DNA from: JAPPHA01 sp965220985
GTDB lineage: Bacteria; Pseudomonadota; Alphaproteobacteria; Rhodobacterales; Rhodobacteraceae
Length of the DNA stretch: 64,000 nt
Direction of reading: 5' to 3'
NCBI GenBank assembly: GCA_965220985.1
Contig: OZ244854.1
Coordinates: 3,410,001 to 3,474,000, forward strand
In this document: positions 44,027 to 54,136 of the stretch, in pieces
Layout: each line of letters opens with the position of its first letter
Position numbering within the stretch: position 1 is the stretch's first letter
The notes under the pieces: generated by a model
What the model saw: only the letters and a program-made list of their open reading frames with translations
The model's database searches: none
What the model was told of the DNA's origin: nothing
Position numbers and translations under genes: made by a program

Positions 44027-45460
44027 ATGGAAATTACCGAAAAACTGAATGAAGGACTGTCCCGTACGTTCGCCATGACGGTGACAGCCGAGGAAATCGA
44101 CAAGCGGGTCACGGAGCGACTGAAGGAAATCGCCGGCACCGCGCGCATGAACGGGTTTCGCCCCGGGAAGGTGCCGATTTCCTTGCTGCGCAGGATGTAC
44201 GGCGATGGCGTCAGGGCCGAAACCAGCAATGACATCGTGAGCGAAAGCATCAAGGAGCATATCGAGAACAGCGAAGACACGCCGATCGGTCAACCGACAC
44301 TGGAACTGATCAGCGAACCTGACGAGCCGGAGGTTCGGGTCGAATTCTCGTATGAATGCGTTCCGACCGTCCCTTCGGTCGAATACGCGTCGATCGAGAT
44401 CGAACGCCCCGTTGCCTCGATCAGTGACGACGACATCAACACCCAGCTCGAACAGATGGCCGATCGTCATCCCGTTTACGCTGACCGGCCCGAGAGCGAC
44501 GGAGCTTGCATGGATGACAAGATCTTCGTCAGCTTTTCAACGACGGTGGATCAGATTGCGGTCGAACGCCTGAGCGTGCAGGACTTTCCGATGATCCTTG
44601 GATCCGGGACGCTGTTTCCTGGTTTCGAAGAAAACCTTCTGGGTGCCAAGCCGGGCGAACGGCGAAAGTTCACGGCCAATATCCCGACGGATTTTGCTGA
44701 CCAGAATCTGGCAGGGCGGTTGGCCGAATTCGACTGCAGGATCAATGCGGTCCAGTGTCCGCTTCCTCGAGCCATCAACGACGATCTGGCCGAACTTCTG
44801 AGTTTTCGGGACCTCGACGACTTGAAGCGCTCGATCCGCGAGAACCTCGAAACCTCGATGGCCAACGTGTCCGAGAATGTCTCAAGGACGCGCATGCTGC
44901 GCGAACTCGAGAAACAGCTCGAATTCGACGTTCCGCCCGTGCAACTCGAAAACGAAGTTCGACAGGTCAAGGCCATGCTGGAGCAGGACGAAGCCACGTC
45001 GCGGGCTGAGGCAGCGGACGATTCCGGCAGCGAGGGCGAGGTCGAGCCCGAGAGTGAAGACGACAACGAAGCGACCTCGGCGAAGGCTGCCGAGGGCGAC
45101 GGCGAAGTCGACGCAACGGGTTCGGAACAGACGGACGAGGACGCCTCCGAAACCGGCGAAACGGACGAGGAAGCCCTCGCAATTGCCAGACGCAGACTGC
45201 GAACAGGGTTCCTGTTCCGGCAGATTGCGAAAGAGCAGGACATTCAGGTCACTCCCGCTGACATGTACAATCGTTATGTCACGACCCGCAGACCGATGTC
45301 GGTACAGGAGTGGCAGAACAGGATCGCAAACGACAGAAACATGCTCGAGATGCTCACGATGGAGTGCATCGACGACATGGTTGCCACATGGCTGATGTCG
45401 CAGATCAAGGTCACCGAAAAAAGCGTGACACGCGAAGAACTTGAAGCCATGACCGATTGA
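44027..45460 (+). CDS. tig: Trigger factor
   Basis: Ribosome-bound chaperone and peptidyl-prolyl isomerase (477 aa). The ribosome-docking signature GFRPGKVP is at residues 43-50. The FKBP-like domain (about 150-245) includes GSGTLFPGFEENLLGAKPGE. The C-terminal cradle follows. Residues about 326-382 form a strongly acidic, low-complexity insert (EGEVEPESEDDNEA and similar) that makes it some 30-50 residues longer than typical relatives. Start at 44027 is set by MEITEKLNEGL aligning to the family. It sits upstream of clpP and clpX, the common tig-clpP-clpX order. Confidence 0.96.
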   Translation: MEITEKLNEGLSRTFAMTVTAEEIDKRVTERLKEIAGTARMNGFRPGKVPISLLRRMYGDGVRAETSNDIVSESIKEHIENSEDTPIGQPTLELISEPDEPEVRVEFSYECVPTVPSVEYASIEIERPVASISDDDINTQLEQMADRHPVYADRPESDGACMDDKIFVSFSTTVDQIAVERLSVQDFPMILGSGTLFPGFEENLLGAKPGERRKFTANIPTDFADQNLAGRLAEFDCRINAVQCPLPRAINDDLAELLSFRDLDDLKRSIRENLETSMANVSENVSRTRMLRELEKQLEFDVPPVQLENEVRQVKAMLEQDEATSRAEAADDSGSEGEVEPESEDDNEATSAKAAEGDGEVDATGSEQTDEDASETGETDEEALAIARRRLRTGFLFRQIAKEQDIQVTPADMYNRYVTTRRPMSVQEWQNRIANDRNMLEMLTMECIDDMVATWLMSQIKVTEKSVTREELEAMTD

Positions 45461-45632
45461 CAGGAAACGATGCGAGCCAACCTCGGTTCGTCGTTCTCGT
45501 CACCGGCGATCTGCGTCATGACTGAAACTTGCGGCACAAGGATCTGAACCAAGTCCCGTTGCCTGATCCATCGAGTCCGGATCGCGCGACGAGCCAAGGT
45601 TCGGAATCCGCTTCTGAACTGGAGAACAAAAG

Positions 45633-46262
45633 GTGAGAAACCCGATCGAAGTCCACGCAAACACGCTGGTTCCCATGGTGGTCGAACAGACGTCCAAAGG
45701 GGAGCGTGCCTATGACATCTATTCAAGGCTCCTCAAGGAGAGGATCATCTTCGTCTCAGGACCCATTCACGACTTGACGGCCACGCTTGTCGTCGCCCAG
45801 CTTCTGTACCTGGAGGCCGAAAGCCCCAACAAGGACATCTCGATGTACATCAACAGTCCAGGAGGCGTCGTGACCTCTGGAATGTCGATCTACGACACCA
45901 TGCAGTACATTCGCCCCGAAGTGTCCACGCTGTGCATCGGGCAGGCCGCCTCAATGGGCGCGCTCCTGCTGGCAGCCGGCGCGCCGGGCAAGCGGTACGC
46001 CTTGCCGAACAGCCGCGTCATGGTGCACCAGCCGTCGGGCGGGTTTCAGGGCACGGCCTCGGACATTGCATTGCACGCCCGCGAAATCCTTGATCTCAAG
46101 GACCGTCTGAACAAGATCTACGTCACCCACACCTCTCAACCTTTGGAAGTTGTCGAACAGGCACTCGATCGAGACAATTTCATGTCCGCAAACGAAGCCA
46201 AGGACTGGGGGCTGATCGACGAAATTGTCGAGAATCGGAACGAAATTGGCCAAGGCGAGTGA
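45633..46262 (+). CDS. clpP: ATP-dependent Clp protease proteolytic subunit
   Basis: Serine peptidase forming the 14-mer chamber degraded into by ClpX or ClpA (209 aa). The catalytic triad Ser107 (GQAASMGAL), His132 (VMVHQPSGG) and Asp181 (DRDNFMSA) is complete. Translation starts at GTG, with GGAG 8 bases upstream. The N-terminal propeptide is short. A 282-bp spacer separates it from clpX, so clpX may have its own promoter. Confidence 0.97.
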   Translation: MRNPIEVHANTLVPMVVEQTSKGERAYDIYSRLLKERIIFVSGPIHDLTATLVVAQLLYLEAESPNKDISMYINSPGGVVTSGMSIYDTMQYIRPEVSTLCIGQAASMGALLLAAGAPGKRYALPNSRVMVHQPSGGFQGTASDIALHAREILDLKDRLNKIYVTHTSQPLEVVEQALDRDNFMSANEAKDWGLIDEIVENRNEIGQGE

Positions 46263-46544
46263 TTCGGAACGCGGCGCCCGAACCGCGACAGCGTGCGGAC
46301 GGTCACCTGTGACGAGGACCAGGCGAACAAGAGATCAAGAGCGACAGAGAATGCCGCCCGATCGATGGCCGTGGGCCGTCGAAACGGGACGAATTGGTCC
46401 ACGTTTTCGGGATGTGCTGGAAACGTTGTGCCAAGGCAATTTCTACACTAGATTCAACGGAAGGATGCGCGTTCCCCTGAATGGGCAAGGAACCTCGTCT
46501 CGGGACAAGCGCACGCGAGCAGAAAAAGTCAGGAGATTGCAGGG

Positions 46545-47810
46545 ATGTCAAAATCCGACGTCAAGAATTCAGGAAACACGCTCTATTGCTCCTTTTGCGG
46601 AAAAAGCCAGAACGAAGTCCGCAAGCTGATCGCAGGCCCGACCGTCTTCATTTGCGACGAATGTGTCGAGCTGTGCATGGATATCATCCGTGAAGAGGTC
46701 AAGAGCGGGCTCTCCGCGACAGCCAATGGCGTCCCGATTCCGGCCGACATCTGCAAGGTCCTCGACGATTATGTCATCGGTCAGGACATGGCGAAACGAG
46801 TCCTCTCCGTCGCCGTGCACAACCATTACAAGCGCCTGAACCACGACGAAAAAAACACCGAAATCGAGCTGGCCAAGTCAAACATCCTGCTCATCGGCCC
46901 GACCGGTTGCGGCAAGACCCTGCTGGCTCAGACCCTCGCCAGAATCCTCGACGTTCCCTTCACCATGGCCGATGCGACGACCCTGACCGAAGCGGGATAT
47001 GTTGGCGAGGATGTCGAGAACATCATCCTCAAGCTGCTGCAGGCAGCCGAGTACAACGTCGAACGGGCCCAGAGGGGCATCGTCTACATCGATGAAGTCG
47101 ACAAGATCACGCGGAAGGCCGACAATCCCTCGATCACCCGCGATGTTTCGGGGGAAGGGGTGCAGCAGGCCCTCCTGAAGATCATGGAGGGCACCGTCGC
47201 CTCGGTTCCGCCCCAGGGCGGCAGAAAGCACCCTCAGCAGGAATTCATGCAGGTGGACACGACCAACATCCTGTTCATCTGCGGCGGCGCCTTCGCCGGC
47301 CTCGAAAAGGTCATCGCAAGGCGCGGGCGCGGGTCGGCGATCGGATTCGGAGCCGACGTCAGGGACGAAGACAAGCGAGAAACCGGCGAAATGCTCGAGT
47401 CTCTCGAGCCGGAAGATCTGCTCAAGTACGGCCTCATTCCCGAGTTCATCGGCCGTCTTCCCGTCATCGCGACGCTGTCGGACCTCGATGAAAAATCGCT
47501 GGTCGCCATCCTGACCGAACCGAAGAACGCGCTGGTCAAGCAGTACCAGCGTCTTTTCGAACTCGAAGATGTCGAGCTGAAGTTCACCTCCGAGGCGCTT
47601 GAAGCCATCGCGTCGCGCGCCATCGCCCGCAAGACCGGCGCGAGAGGCCTGCGATCGATCATGGAGGACATTCTGCTCGACACGATGTTCGACCTTCCCG
47701 GTTTCGAGAATCTCGAAGAGGTGGTGGTCAACGAAGACACGGTTCTGCGCGGCTGCGAACCGCTTCGGGTCTTTGGCGACCGGAAAGAACTGTCGGCGAC
47801 CGGCTCGTGA
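46545..47810 (+). CDS. clpX: ATP-dependent Clp protease ATP-binding subunit ClpX
   Basis: AAA+ unfoldase that feeds substrates to ClpP (421 aa). The zinc-binding domain uses Cys15, Cys18, Cys37 and Cys40. Walker A GPTGCGKT is at 118-125 and Walker B VYIDEVDKI near 180. Pore loop GYVGEDVE, the ClpP-contact IGF loop (AIGFGAD) and arginine finger region GARGLRSIME are present. AGGAG is 9 bases before the ATG. The lon gene that often follows clpX is not here. Confidence 0.98.
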   Translation: MSKSDVKNSGNTLYCSFCGKSQNEVRKLIAGPTVFICDECVELCMDIIREEVKSGLSATANGVPIPADICKVLDDYVIGQDMAKRVLSVAVHNHYKRLNHDEKNTEIELAKSNILLIGPTGCGKTLLAQTLARILDVPFTMADATTLTEAGYVGEDVENIILKLLQAAEYNVERAQRGIVYIDEVDKITRKADNPSITRDVSGEGVQQALLKIMEGTVASVPPQGGRKHPQQEFMQVDTTNILFICGGAFAGLEKVIARRGRGSAIGFGADVRDEDKRETGEMLESLEPEDLLKYGLIPEFIGRLPVIATLSDLDEKSLVAILTEPKNALVKQYQRLFELEDVELKFTSEALEAIASRAIARKTGARGLRSIMEDILLDTMFDLPGFENLEEVVVNEDTVLRGCEPLRVFGDRKELSATGS

Positions 47811-47856
47811 GCGCGGCGACCGAGGGCGTCACGTCAAGATCGAATGGACAGGTGAG

Positions 47857-48228
47857 ATGCTGCTGAAACGCTTGTTTACGTGGTGGAACGGACAGACCCT
47901 GAATACCCAGTTCCACACCTGGTTGCGGGGAAACCTGGTTGGTCGCGACGACCAGGGCAATCGCTACTTTCAGAACAGCCAGCGAAGATGGGTCATCTAT
48001 GCCGGCGAGGCGGAGGCCTCTCGGGTACCTCCCGAATGGCACGCGTGGCTGCACCACACCTGCGAGAAACCGCCGACCGAACAGGCGCCCCGCAAGCGGG
48101 ACTGGGAGAAGCCGCACCAGCCCAACCTGACCGGAACCGGACATGCCTATGCTCCGAAAGGGAGCCTTCGGTCCGGAAATCCCGGTGCACGGCCAGGGTA
48201 CACCGCCTGGACTCCGGACCAGTCGTGA
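47857..48228 (+). CDS. NDUFA12-family NADH:ubiquinone oxidoreductase accessory subunit
   Basis: Small soluble protein (123 aa) of the NDUFA12 (17.2-kDa) family, an accessory subunit of respiratory complex I conserved in alphaproteobacteria and mitochondria. Diagnostic text is LFTWWNGQTLNTQFHTW, VGRDDQGNRYFQ, RRWVIYAGEAEASRVPPEWH and WEKPHQPNLTGT. ATG 47857 follows an AGG at short distance. Starts 46 bp after clpX on the same strand. Confidence 0.92.
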   Translation: MLLKRLFTWWNGQTLNTQFHTWLRGNLVGRDDQGNRYFQNSQRRWVIYAGEAEASRVPPEWHAWLHHTCEKPPTEQAPRKRDWEKPHQPNLTGTGHAYAPKGSLRSGNPGARPGYTAWTPDQS

Positions 48229-48279
48229 TCGGGTCGTTGTCGACCCGGTCATCAGCCTGACGAACGAGACGCGCAGATC

Positions 48280-48723
48280 ATGTCGGAGAACGCCACTGAA
48301 ACGGTCATTGGAGCCGTTGTCATTGCAGCTGCAGTGTTTTTTCTCTTTTTCGCGGCAGGGATCATCGGAAACCGCGCGCTCGAGGACAGCTACCAGGTTC
48401 ATGCGGAATTCCGCGATGTCGGGTCGATCACGCGCGGCACCGATGTTCGGATTGCAGGCGTCAAGGTCGGGACGGTTTCCGATCTTGCCCTCGATCAGGA
48501 AACCTATCTGGCCGGTGTCACCCTCGCAATCGACGACAGTGTCGCCATCCCTGACGATTCCGCTGTCGAAATCGCGTTGGATGGCCTGCTCGGAGGCAAC
48601 CACGTCGAAATCATACCTGGCGCCTCGTTCGATTACCTCGAGGACGGCGACACGATCGTGGATGCGCAGGGAGCCGTCAATCTCATAACGCTTCTGATCA
48701 GGGCGTTTTCGAGTGACGAATGA
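48280..48723 (+). CDS. mlaD: MlaD-type MCE-domain protein
   Basis: 147-aa inner-membrane protein with one N-terminal helix (about residues 9-30) and an MCE domain (AEFRDVGSITRGTDVRIAGV, then KVGTVSDLALD). MlaD is the periplasmic lipid-binding ring of the phospholipid ABC transporter; its mlaE and mlaF partners are not here, as is usual at this alphaproteobacterial locus (NDUFA12-mlaD-DUF2155-aat). Confidence 0.88.
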   Translation: MSENATETVIGAVVIAAAVFFLFFAAGIIGNRALEDSYQVHAEFRDVGSITRGTDVRIAGVKVGTVSDLALDQETYLAGVTLAIDDSVAIPDDSAVEIALDGLLGGNHVEIIPGASFDYLEDGDTIVDAQGAVNLITLLIRAFSSDE

Positions 48724-48760
48724 TGGTGCGTTTCAAGCGAGCGCGGGCTGCGCGGTCATC

Positions 48761-49219
48761 ATGGGGAGGGTTCTCCGACCATCCCGGAACGTGATCGCGG
48801 GCATGCTCCTGCTTGTTGCTTCTGCAGCACTTCCCCAAGGATCCGGCGAAGACGGAATCACGACCACCACCCTCGAGCCGGTCAGTCCCGACAGGATCGA
48901 GAACGAAATCGAGACCGGGAATGGTGTCGGCGCAACGCTCAGGATGCTGGACTTCCTCTCCGGCAGGGTCGATGATCTGGCCGTTGCACAGGGAGAAGTG
49001 CTCGAGCGAGGTTTTTTGACGCTCGAACTGCTCGAATGCCGATATCCCGTGGAAAATCCCGATGCTGACGCCTTTGCAAGGCTCATCATCCACGACCTGC
49101 GCGATGACGACGAACCAAGGTTCGATGGCTGGATGGTGGCATCCAGTCCGGCTCTCTCGGCGCTCGATCATCCGCGCTACGATGTCTGGGTGATCCGCTG
49201 CACGATCTCGGATGGTTGA
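48761..49219 (+). CDS. DUF2155 secreted protein
   Basis: 152-aa protein with an N-terminal signal segment (MLLLVASAALPQG) and a DUF2155 domain: TLRMLDFLSGRVDDL, LTLELLECRYPVENP, DGWMVASSPALSAL, DHPRYDVWVIRC. Alternative GTG start at 48713 would overlap mlaD. Its 3' end overlaps the convergent aat gene by 43 bp. The function of DUF2155 is unknown. Confidence 0.85.
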   Translation: MGRVLRPSRNVIAGMLLLVASAALPQGSGEDGITTTTLEPVSPDRIENEIETGNGVGATLRMLDFLSGRVDDLAVAQGEVLERGFLTLELLECRYPVENPDADAFARLIIHDLRDDDEPRFDGWMVASSPALSALDHPRYDVWVIRCTISDG

Positions 49220-49848
49220 ACGAATTCGGGCAAGGCGAAAAAGTCAGCGTCGTCTCTTGCCAGCGCGAGCGTCAGACACTGCCTGTAGAGCGCTGCGGGG
49301 ATTTCAATTGCGCCAAAGGCCTCCAGATGCGGTGTCACGAACTGAACGTCGAGAAGCGAATACTTGCCCTGCTGCAATCGCGCAACGAGGTAGGCCAGAG
49401 CAATCTTCGAGGCATCCGTGACCCGTGAGAACATGCTCTCCGCAAAGAAGGCGCCACCGATCGACAGCCCGTAAAGACCGCCAACCAGGCGCTGCTCCCG
49501 ATCGTTGATCTCGATCGAGTGAGCGTGTCCGGCGGCATGGAGGTCCAGGAACAGCGCGCGGAGCCCGTTGCTGATCCAGGTTTCCGGTCGATCGGCACAT
49601 CCGGAAATGACGCCCTCGAAGTTCCGATCGACGCTGATCGAGAATCCGCAGTTTCGAATGCGACGCTTGAGCGAACGTGACGCGTGAAAGGAATCGAGAG
49701 GCAGGATGCCCCTCATCCGCGGCGAGACCCAATACAGAGATCCATCGTCAGCGGATTCGGCCATCGGAAAGATGCCGATCGAGTATGCCTTGAGCAGAAT
49801 GTCCCCATTGATCGCTTCACAAGGTGTGGACAGTCTTGTTTCGACCAC
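49177..49848 (-). CDS. aat: Leucyl/phenylalanyl-tRNA-protein transferase
   Basis: Adds Leu or Phe to N-terminal Arg or Lys of proteins, marking them for ClpAP through ClpS (223 aa). Signatures are YSIGIFPMAE, WVSPRMRGILPLDSFHASRS, GLYGLSIGGAFFAESMFS and LLDVQFVTPHLEAFGAIEI. Starts at GTG 49848, 15 bp after the accC stop on the same strand. Confidence 0.96.
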   Translation of the reverse strand: MVETRLSTPCEAINGDILLKAYSIGIFPMAESADDGSLYWVSPRMRGILPLDSFHASRSLKRRIRNCGFSISVDRNFEGVISGCADRPETWISNGLRALFLDLHAAGHAHSIEINDREQRLVGGLYGLSIGGAFFAESMFSRVTDASKIALAYLVARLQQGKYSLLDVQFVTPHLEAFGAIEIPAALYRQCLTLALARDDADFFALPEFVQPSEIVQRITQTS

Positions 49849-49863
49849 GATGTCACCACCACG

Positions 49864-51207
<1,344 letters not shown>

Positions 51208-51229
51208 GTTGATGAGGTCTTTGTTCGGA

Positions 51230-51745
51230 TTATTCGATGATCATGAGCGGAGCGCCAAACTCCACCGGCTGCTCGTCCTGAACCAGGACCTTTTTCAATG
51301 TCCCTGACTGCGGCGAGGGAATGAAGTTCATTGTCTTCATGGCCTCGATGATGAGCAGGGTCTGACCCTGCTGGATCTGGTCGCCGACCTTGACGAACTG
51401 CGGCGCGCCCTGTTCGGCCTGCAGATACACGGTTCCCACCATCGGAGAGGTGATCAACCCCGGATGCTGTTCCGGCGACTCCGGCGGTTCCTGGGATGCG
51501 GAGCTGTCCACCGCTGCCACCTCGGGTGGAGCCACAGCGATGACGGGTTCAGCAACGTGCCCTGCAACCACAGGTTGCGAGACCTGAACGGTCTGCGTCG
51601 CCGAGACCCTCGCCATGCGAAGTTTCAAATGCGAGTCGTCGGAATACGATCGACGAAACTCCAGTTCCGCGAGATCCTGCTCCTGAAAGAGGGCAGTCAA
51701 TTCCTTGATCAGGCGAAGATCATCGTCCTGGTCTTTCTTGCTCAT
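51230..51745 (-). CDS. accB: Biotin carboxyl carrier protein of acetyl-CoA carboxylase
   Basis: Carrier subunit (171 aa). The C-terminal biotinyl domain has the biotin lysine at 137 in EAMKTMN. A Pro/Ala/Glu-rich flexible linker (about 50-95) separates it from the N-terminal region. Transcribed with accC. Confidence 0.97.
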   Translation of the reverse strand: MSKKDQDDDLRLIKELTALFQEQDLAELEFRRSYSDDSHLKLRMARVSATQTVQVSQPVVAGHVAEPVIAVAPPEVAAVDSSASQEPPESPEQHPGLITSPMVGTVYLQAEQGAPQFVKVGDQIQQGQTLLIIEAMKTMNFIPSPQSGTLKKVLVQDEQPVEFGAPLMIIE

Positions 51746-51857
51746 TCAATTCGTCCCATTTCAGTATCCATTCCTTGACCGAGCCAGTCGTTCGCGACCA
51801 TCTGGCGCTGAACCCGTTACGACGGTTGCTTTTCATCCATCGTCAATTCCAAAACCG

Positions 51858-52625
51858 TCACAGTTCACCGGCGCGGGCCGCACTGACCAATCTTTGGAGA
51901 TCCGCCTTCGGCACGTATCCACGAACGAAGGTCCCTCCGAGGATGAATGTCGGCGTTCCACGGACGTCGAGCACGCGACCGAGTTCTCTTACGCGTGCAA
52001 TATGGTCATCGACCCGTGGATCCGCCATCGCATTCTCGATCACGGAAAAGTCAAGCCCGGCGGCCGTCGCGATGTCGCTGATTGCGTAGAGATCGAAGGC
52101 GCTTTGATGCGTCATCAAGGCGTCATGAACCGCTCGGTATGCATCGCCGCCATAGGACATCAGGGTGGCCACCGCCATCCTCGCGGCATACTCGGAATCG
52201 GGTCCGAGAACAGGGTATTCCTTGACCACCCAGCGGATGTTTCCGTCTTCCTCGAGCAAGCTCGCGACTTCGGGGTGGGCCCGTCGGCAGTAACCGCACT
52301 GATAATCCAGAAACTCCACTAGCGTGACATCGCCTTCGGGGTTTCCACCCACGTAGGAAACGCCGTCATCCATGATCTCGTCGCGGTACTCGGCGATCAG
52401 GCGTCTGTCACGATCCTCCTTCGCAAGTTCCTCTTTTTCCTGGATGATCTCCAGCATCTCGAGGATGATTTCCGGGTTGGACAGGAGATAGTCCCTGATC
52501 TCTCCGTGGAGAACTTCCCGCGCTTCGTCATCCGCCAGCAGTTCGCCCATGTCGAGACCGGTTGCCGGGGCTGAAACGCCCATGGCCAGGAAAGCGACTG
52601 CGACCCCGGTCGTCAACTTGCCCAT
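51858..52625 (-). CDS. DsbA-family thiol:disulfide oxidoreductase
   Basis: Periplasmic thioredoxin-fold protein (255 aa). A signal peptide is followed by an N-terminal helical extension (about residues 25-90) as in ScsC/BcfH-type proteins. The redox motif CGYC lies in LVEFLDYQCGYCRRAHPEV, and the cis-Pro loop in VRGTPTFILGG. ATG 52625 with GGAG at 9 bases is preferred over ATG 52634. It follows the M48 protease by 16 bp, suggesting a shared envelope-quality operon. Confidence 0.92.
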   Translation of the reverse strand: MGKLTTGVAVAFLAMGVSAPATGLDMGELLADDEAREVLHGEIRDYLLSNPEIILEMLEIIQEKEELAKEDRDRRLIAEYRDEIMDDGVSYVGGNPEGDVTLVEFLDYQCGYCRRAHPEVASLLEEDGNIRWVVKEYPVLGPDSEYAARMAVATLMSYGGDAYRAVHDALMTHQSAFDLYAISDIATAAGLDFSVIENAMADPRVDDHIARVRELGRVLDVRGTPTFILGGTFVRGYVPKADLQRLVSAARAGEL

Positions 52626-52641
52626 TGCATGCATCTCCGTC

Positions 52642-53985
52642 TCACTTCAGACGTCCCAGCATTTGCAGGATGTCCCGTGCCTTTTGCCATTCGGGCGATC
52701 CTTCGGGAAGGAGCCTCATCGCGTGACCCGCATGGACCGCCGCCTGATCGAACCGCCCAATCAATGCGAATCTCTCCGCGGTCACGAGCGCTGCCATTCC
52801 TTGTCGTCCGTCACGCTGGTGGGCAACGGCCAGGTCGCGCAGCATGCGGGGATCCCTCGGGTCCAGGTCATAGGCCTTACGCAAGGTCTTCAGCGCGGCC
52901 GAATCGGAATCGCGATTCCCAAGCGCAAGCTGGGCTCGCCCCAGGCCTGCCAGCAACAGCGCCTGCTTGGGATCGAGCGACACCGCTCGCTCGTAAGCCT
53001 CGATCGAAGGCCGAATTCGTCCGCTCTCGAGCAGAAACTGTCCCATGAGTTCGTTGTAGTACGGATCGTTCGGCCGGATGCGCAACAGACGCTCGGTCTC
53101 GTTCAGTCCCGCCTGGAGATCTGGAAGTCGAAAATAGGAAATCGCTCGAACAATAGTGTTGAACTCGCTCGAATCGGCGTTCCTGAGTTCGCGGAGGTTT
53201 CGCGAAGGGTCGTCCACGAATCCCTTGAATTTCGCGCGAGCACGCGCGTACCAGTATTCGTGTTCCTTGACCGTGTCGGGGTCTTGCTGGTCGGCCGAAT
53301 CGGAGAGCGTGTCGACGAGGTTCCTGATTCTCTTGATGCGTGTCGCCGAGAGCGGGTGCGTTCTGAGATAGGTTGCCGAACTCGATGTCTGGAGCGGCTC
53401 GGACTGGTGCAAAAGGTCAAGAACCTCGATTGCCGAGGACGGATCCACGCCAGCCTCGGCGATGTACTCGACCGACCGACGGTCAGCCACCGATTCCTGG
53501 GACCGCGAGAACGCGAACAGGCCCTTTTGGGCTGCATCAACAGACCCGACGGCGACTCCGACACCCGCGGTCGGGTTGCCCGCCGCCGCCGCGACCACGC
53601 CGAGGAGCATTCCAAGCCCCGCAGCCGTGGATGCTTCGCGTGACTTGATCACCCTTTGAGGTATGTGCCCTCCGGTGATGTGCGCAAGCTCGTGGGCGAC
53701 AACCGCTTGAAACATATCCACTTTTTCGAGGCGCTGCACCAGGCCGGAATGGATGAATATGTTTCCGTTCCCGGCCACGAAGGCATTGAGCTCCGGATTC
53801 TCGACAATGAAGAAATTGACCGAAGACGAACTGACGTTTGCAGCGTCCAGTATGGGTTGGCTGACCATGTTGATCGTTCGTTCGATCTCGGCGTCTCGGA
53901 TCAGGCCAGACGCCATCGCCTGGCCCGCCATGACCGAAATGGCGAAAGCCATCGTGACTGGCAATGAGGTCAGGTGTCGCATCAT
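52642..53985 (-). CDS. BepA-like M48 metallopeptidase with TPR domain
   Basis: Periplasmic zinc protease (447 aa). Signal peptide (about residues 1-25), M48 domain with HELAH in VVAHELAHITGGH and the third ligand Glu in SQESVADRRSVEYI. A C-terminal TPR region (from about residue 270) has NDPYYNELMGQFLLESGRIR and RAVSLDPKQAL. BepA assists or degrades outer-membrane assembly intermediates; the DsbA-like protein follows it. Confidence 0.92.
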   Translation of the reverse strand: MMRHLTSLPVTMAFAISVMAGQAMASGLIRDAEIERTINMVSQPILDAANVSSSSVNFFIVENPELNAFVAGNGNIFIHSGLVQRLEKVDMFQAVVAHELAHITGGHIPQRVIKSREASTAAGLGMLLGVVAAAAGNPTAGVGVAVGSVDAAQKGLFAFSRSQESVADRRSVEYIAEAGVDPSSAIEVLDLLHQSEPLQTSSSATYLRTHPLSATRIKRIRNLVDTLSDSADQQDPDTVKEHEYWYARARAKFKGFVDDPSRNLRELRNADSSEFNTIVRAISYFRLPDLQAGLNETERLLRIRPNDPYYNELMGQFLLESGRIRPSIEAYERAVSLDPKQALLLAGLGRAQLALGNRDSDSAALKTLRKAYDLDPRDPRMLRDLAVAHQRDGRQGMAALVTAERFALIGRFDQAAVHAGHAMRLLPEGSPEWQKARDILQMLGRLK

Positions 53986-54136
53986 CGATCAGAAGCTCAG
54001 GAATTCCCGGCACTGTGGCAAACGGATCGTGACCCCTTGGAAGTCACGTCGCGACCGTTTCGCGCCGCTGTCCGTGCACGGCTACGGTTCTCATGGCCAT
54101 GCTTCGGCCAAACCGGTTGTGCCTTGCCTGGAATCC

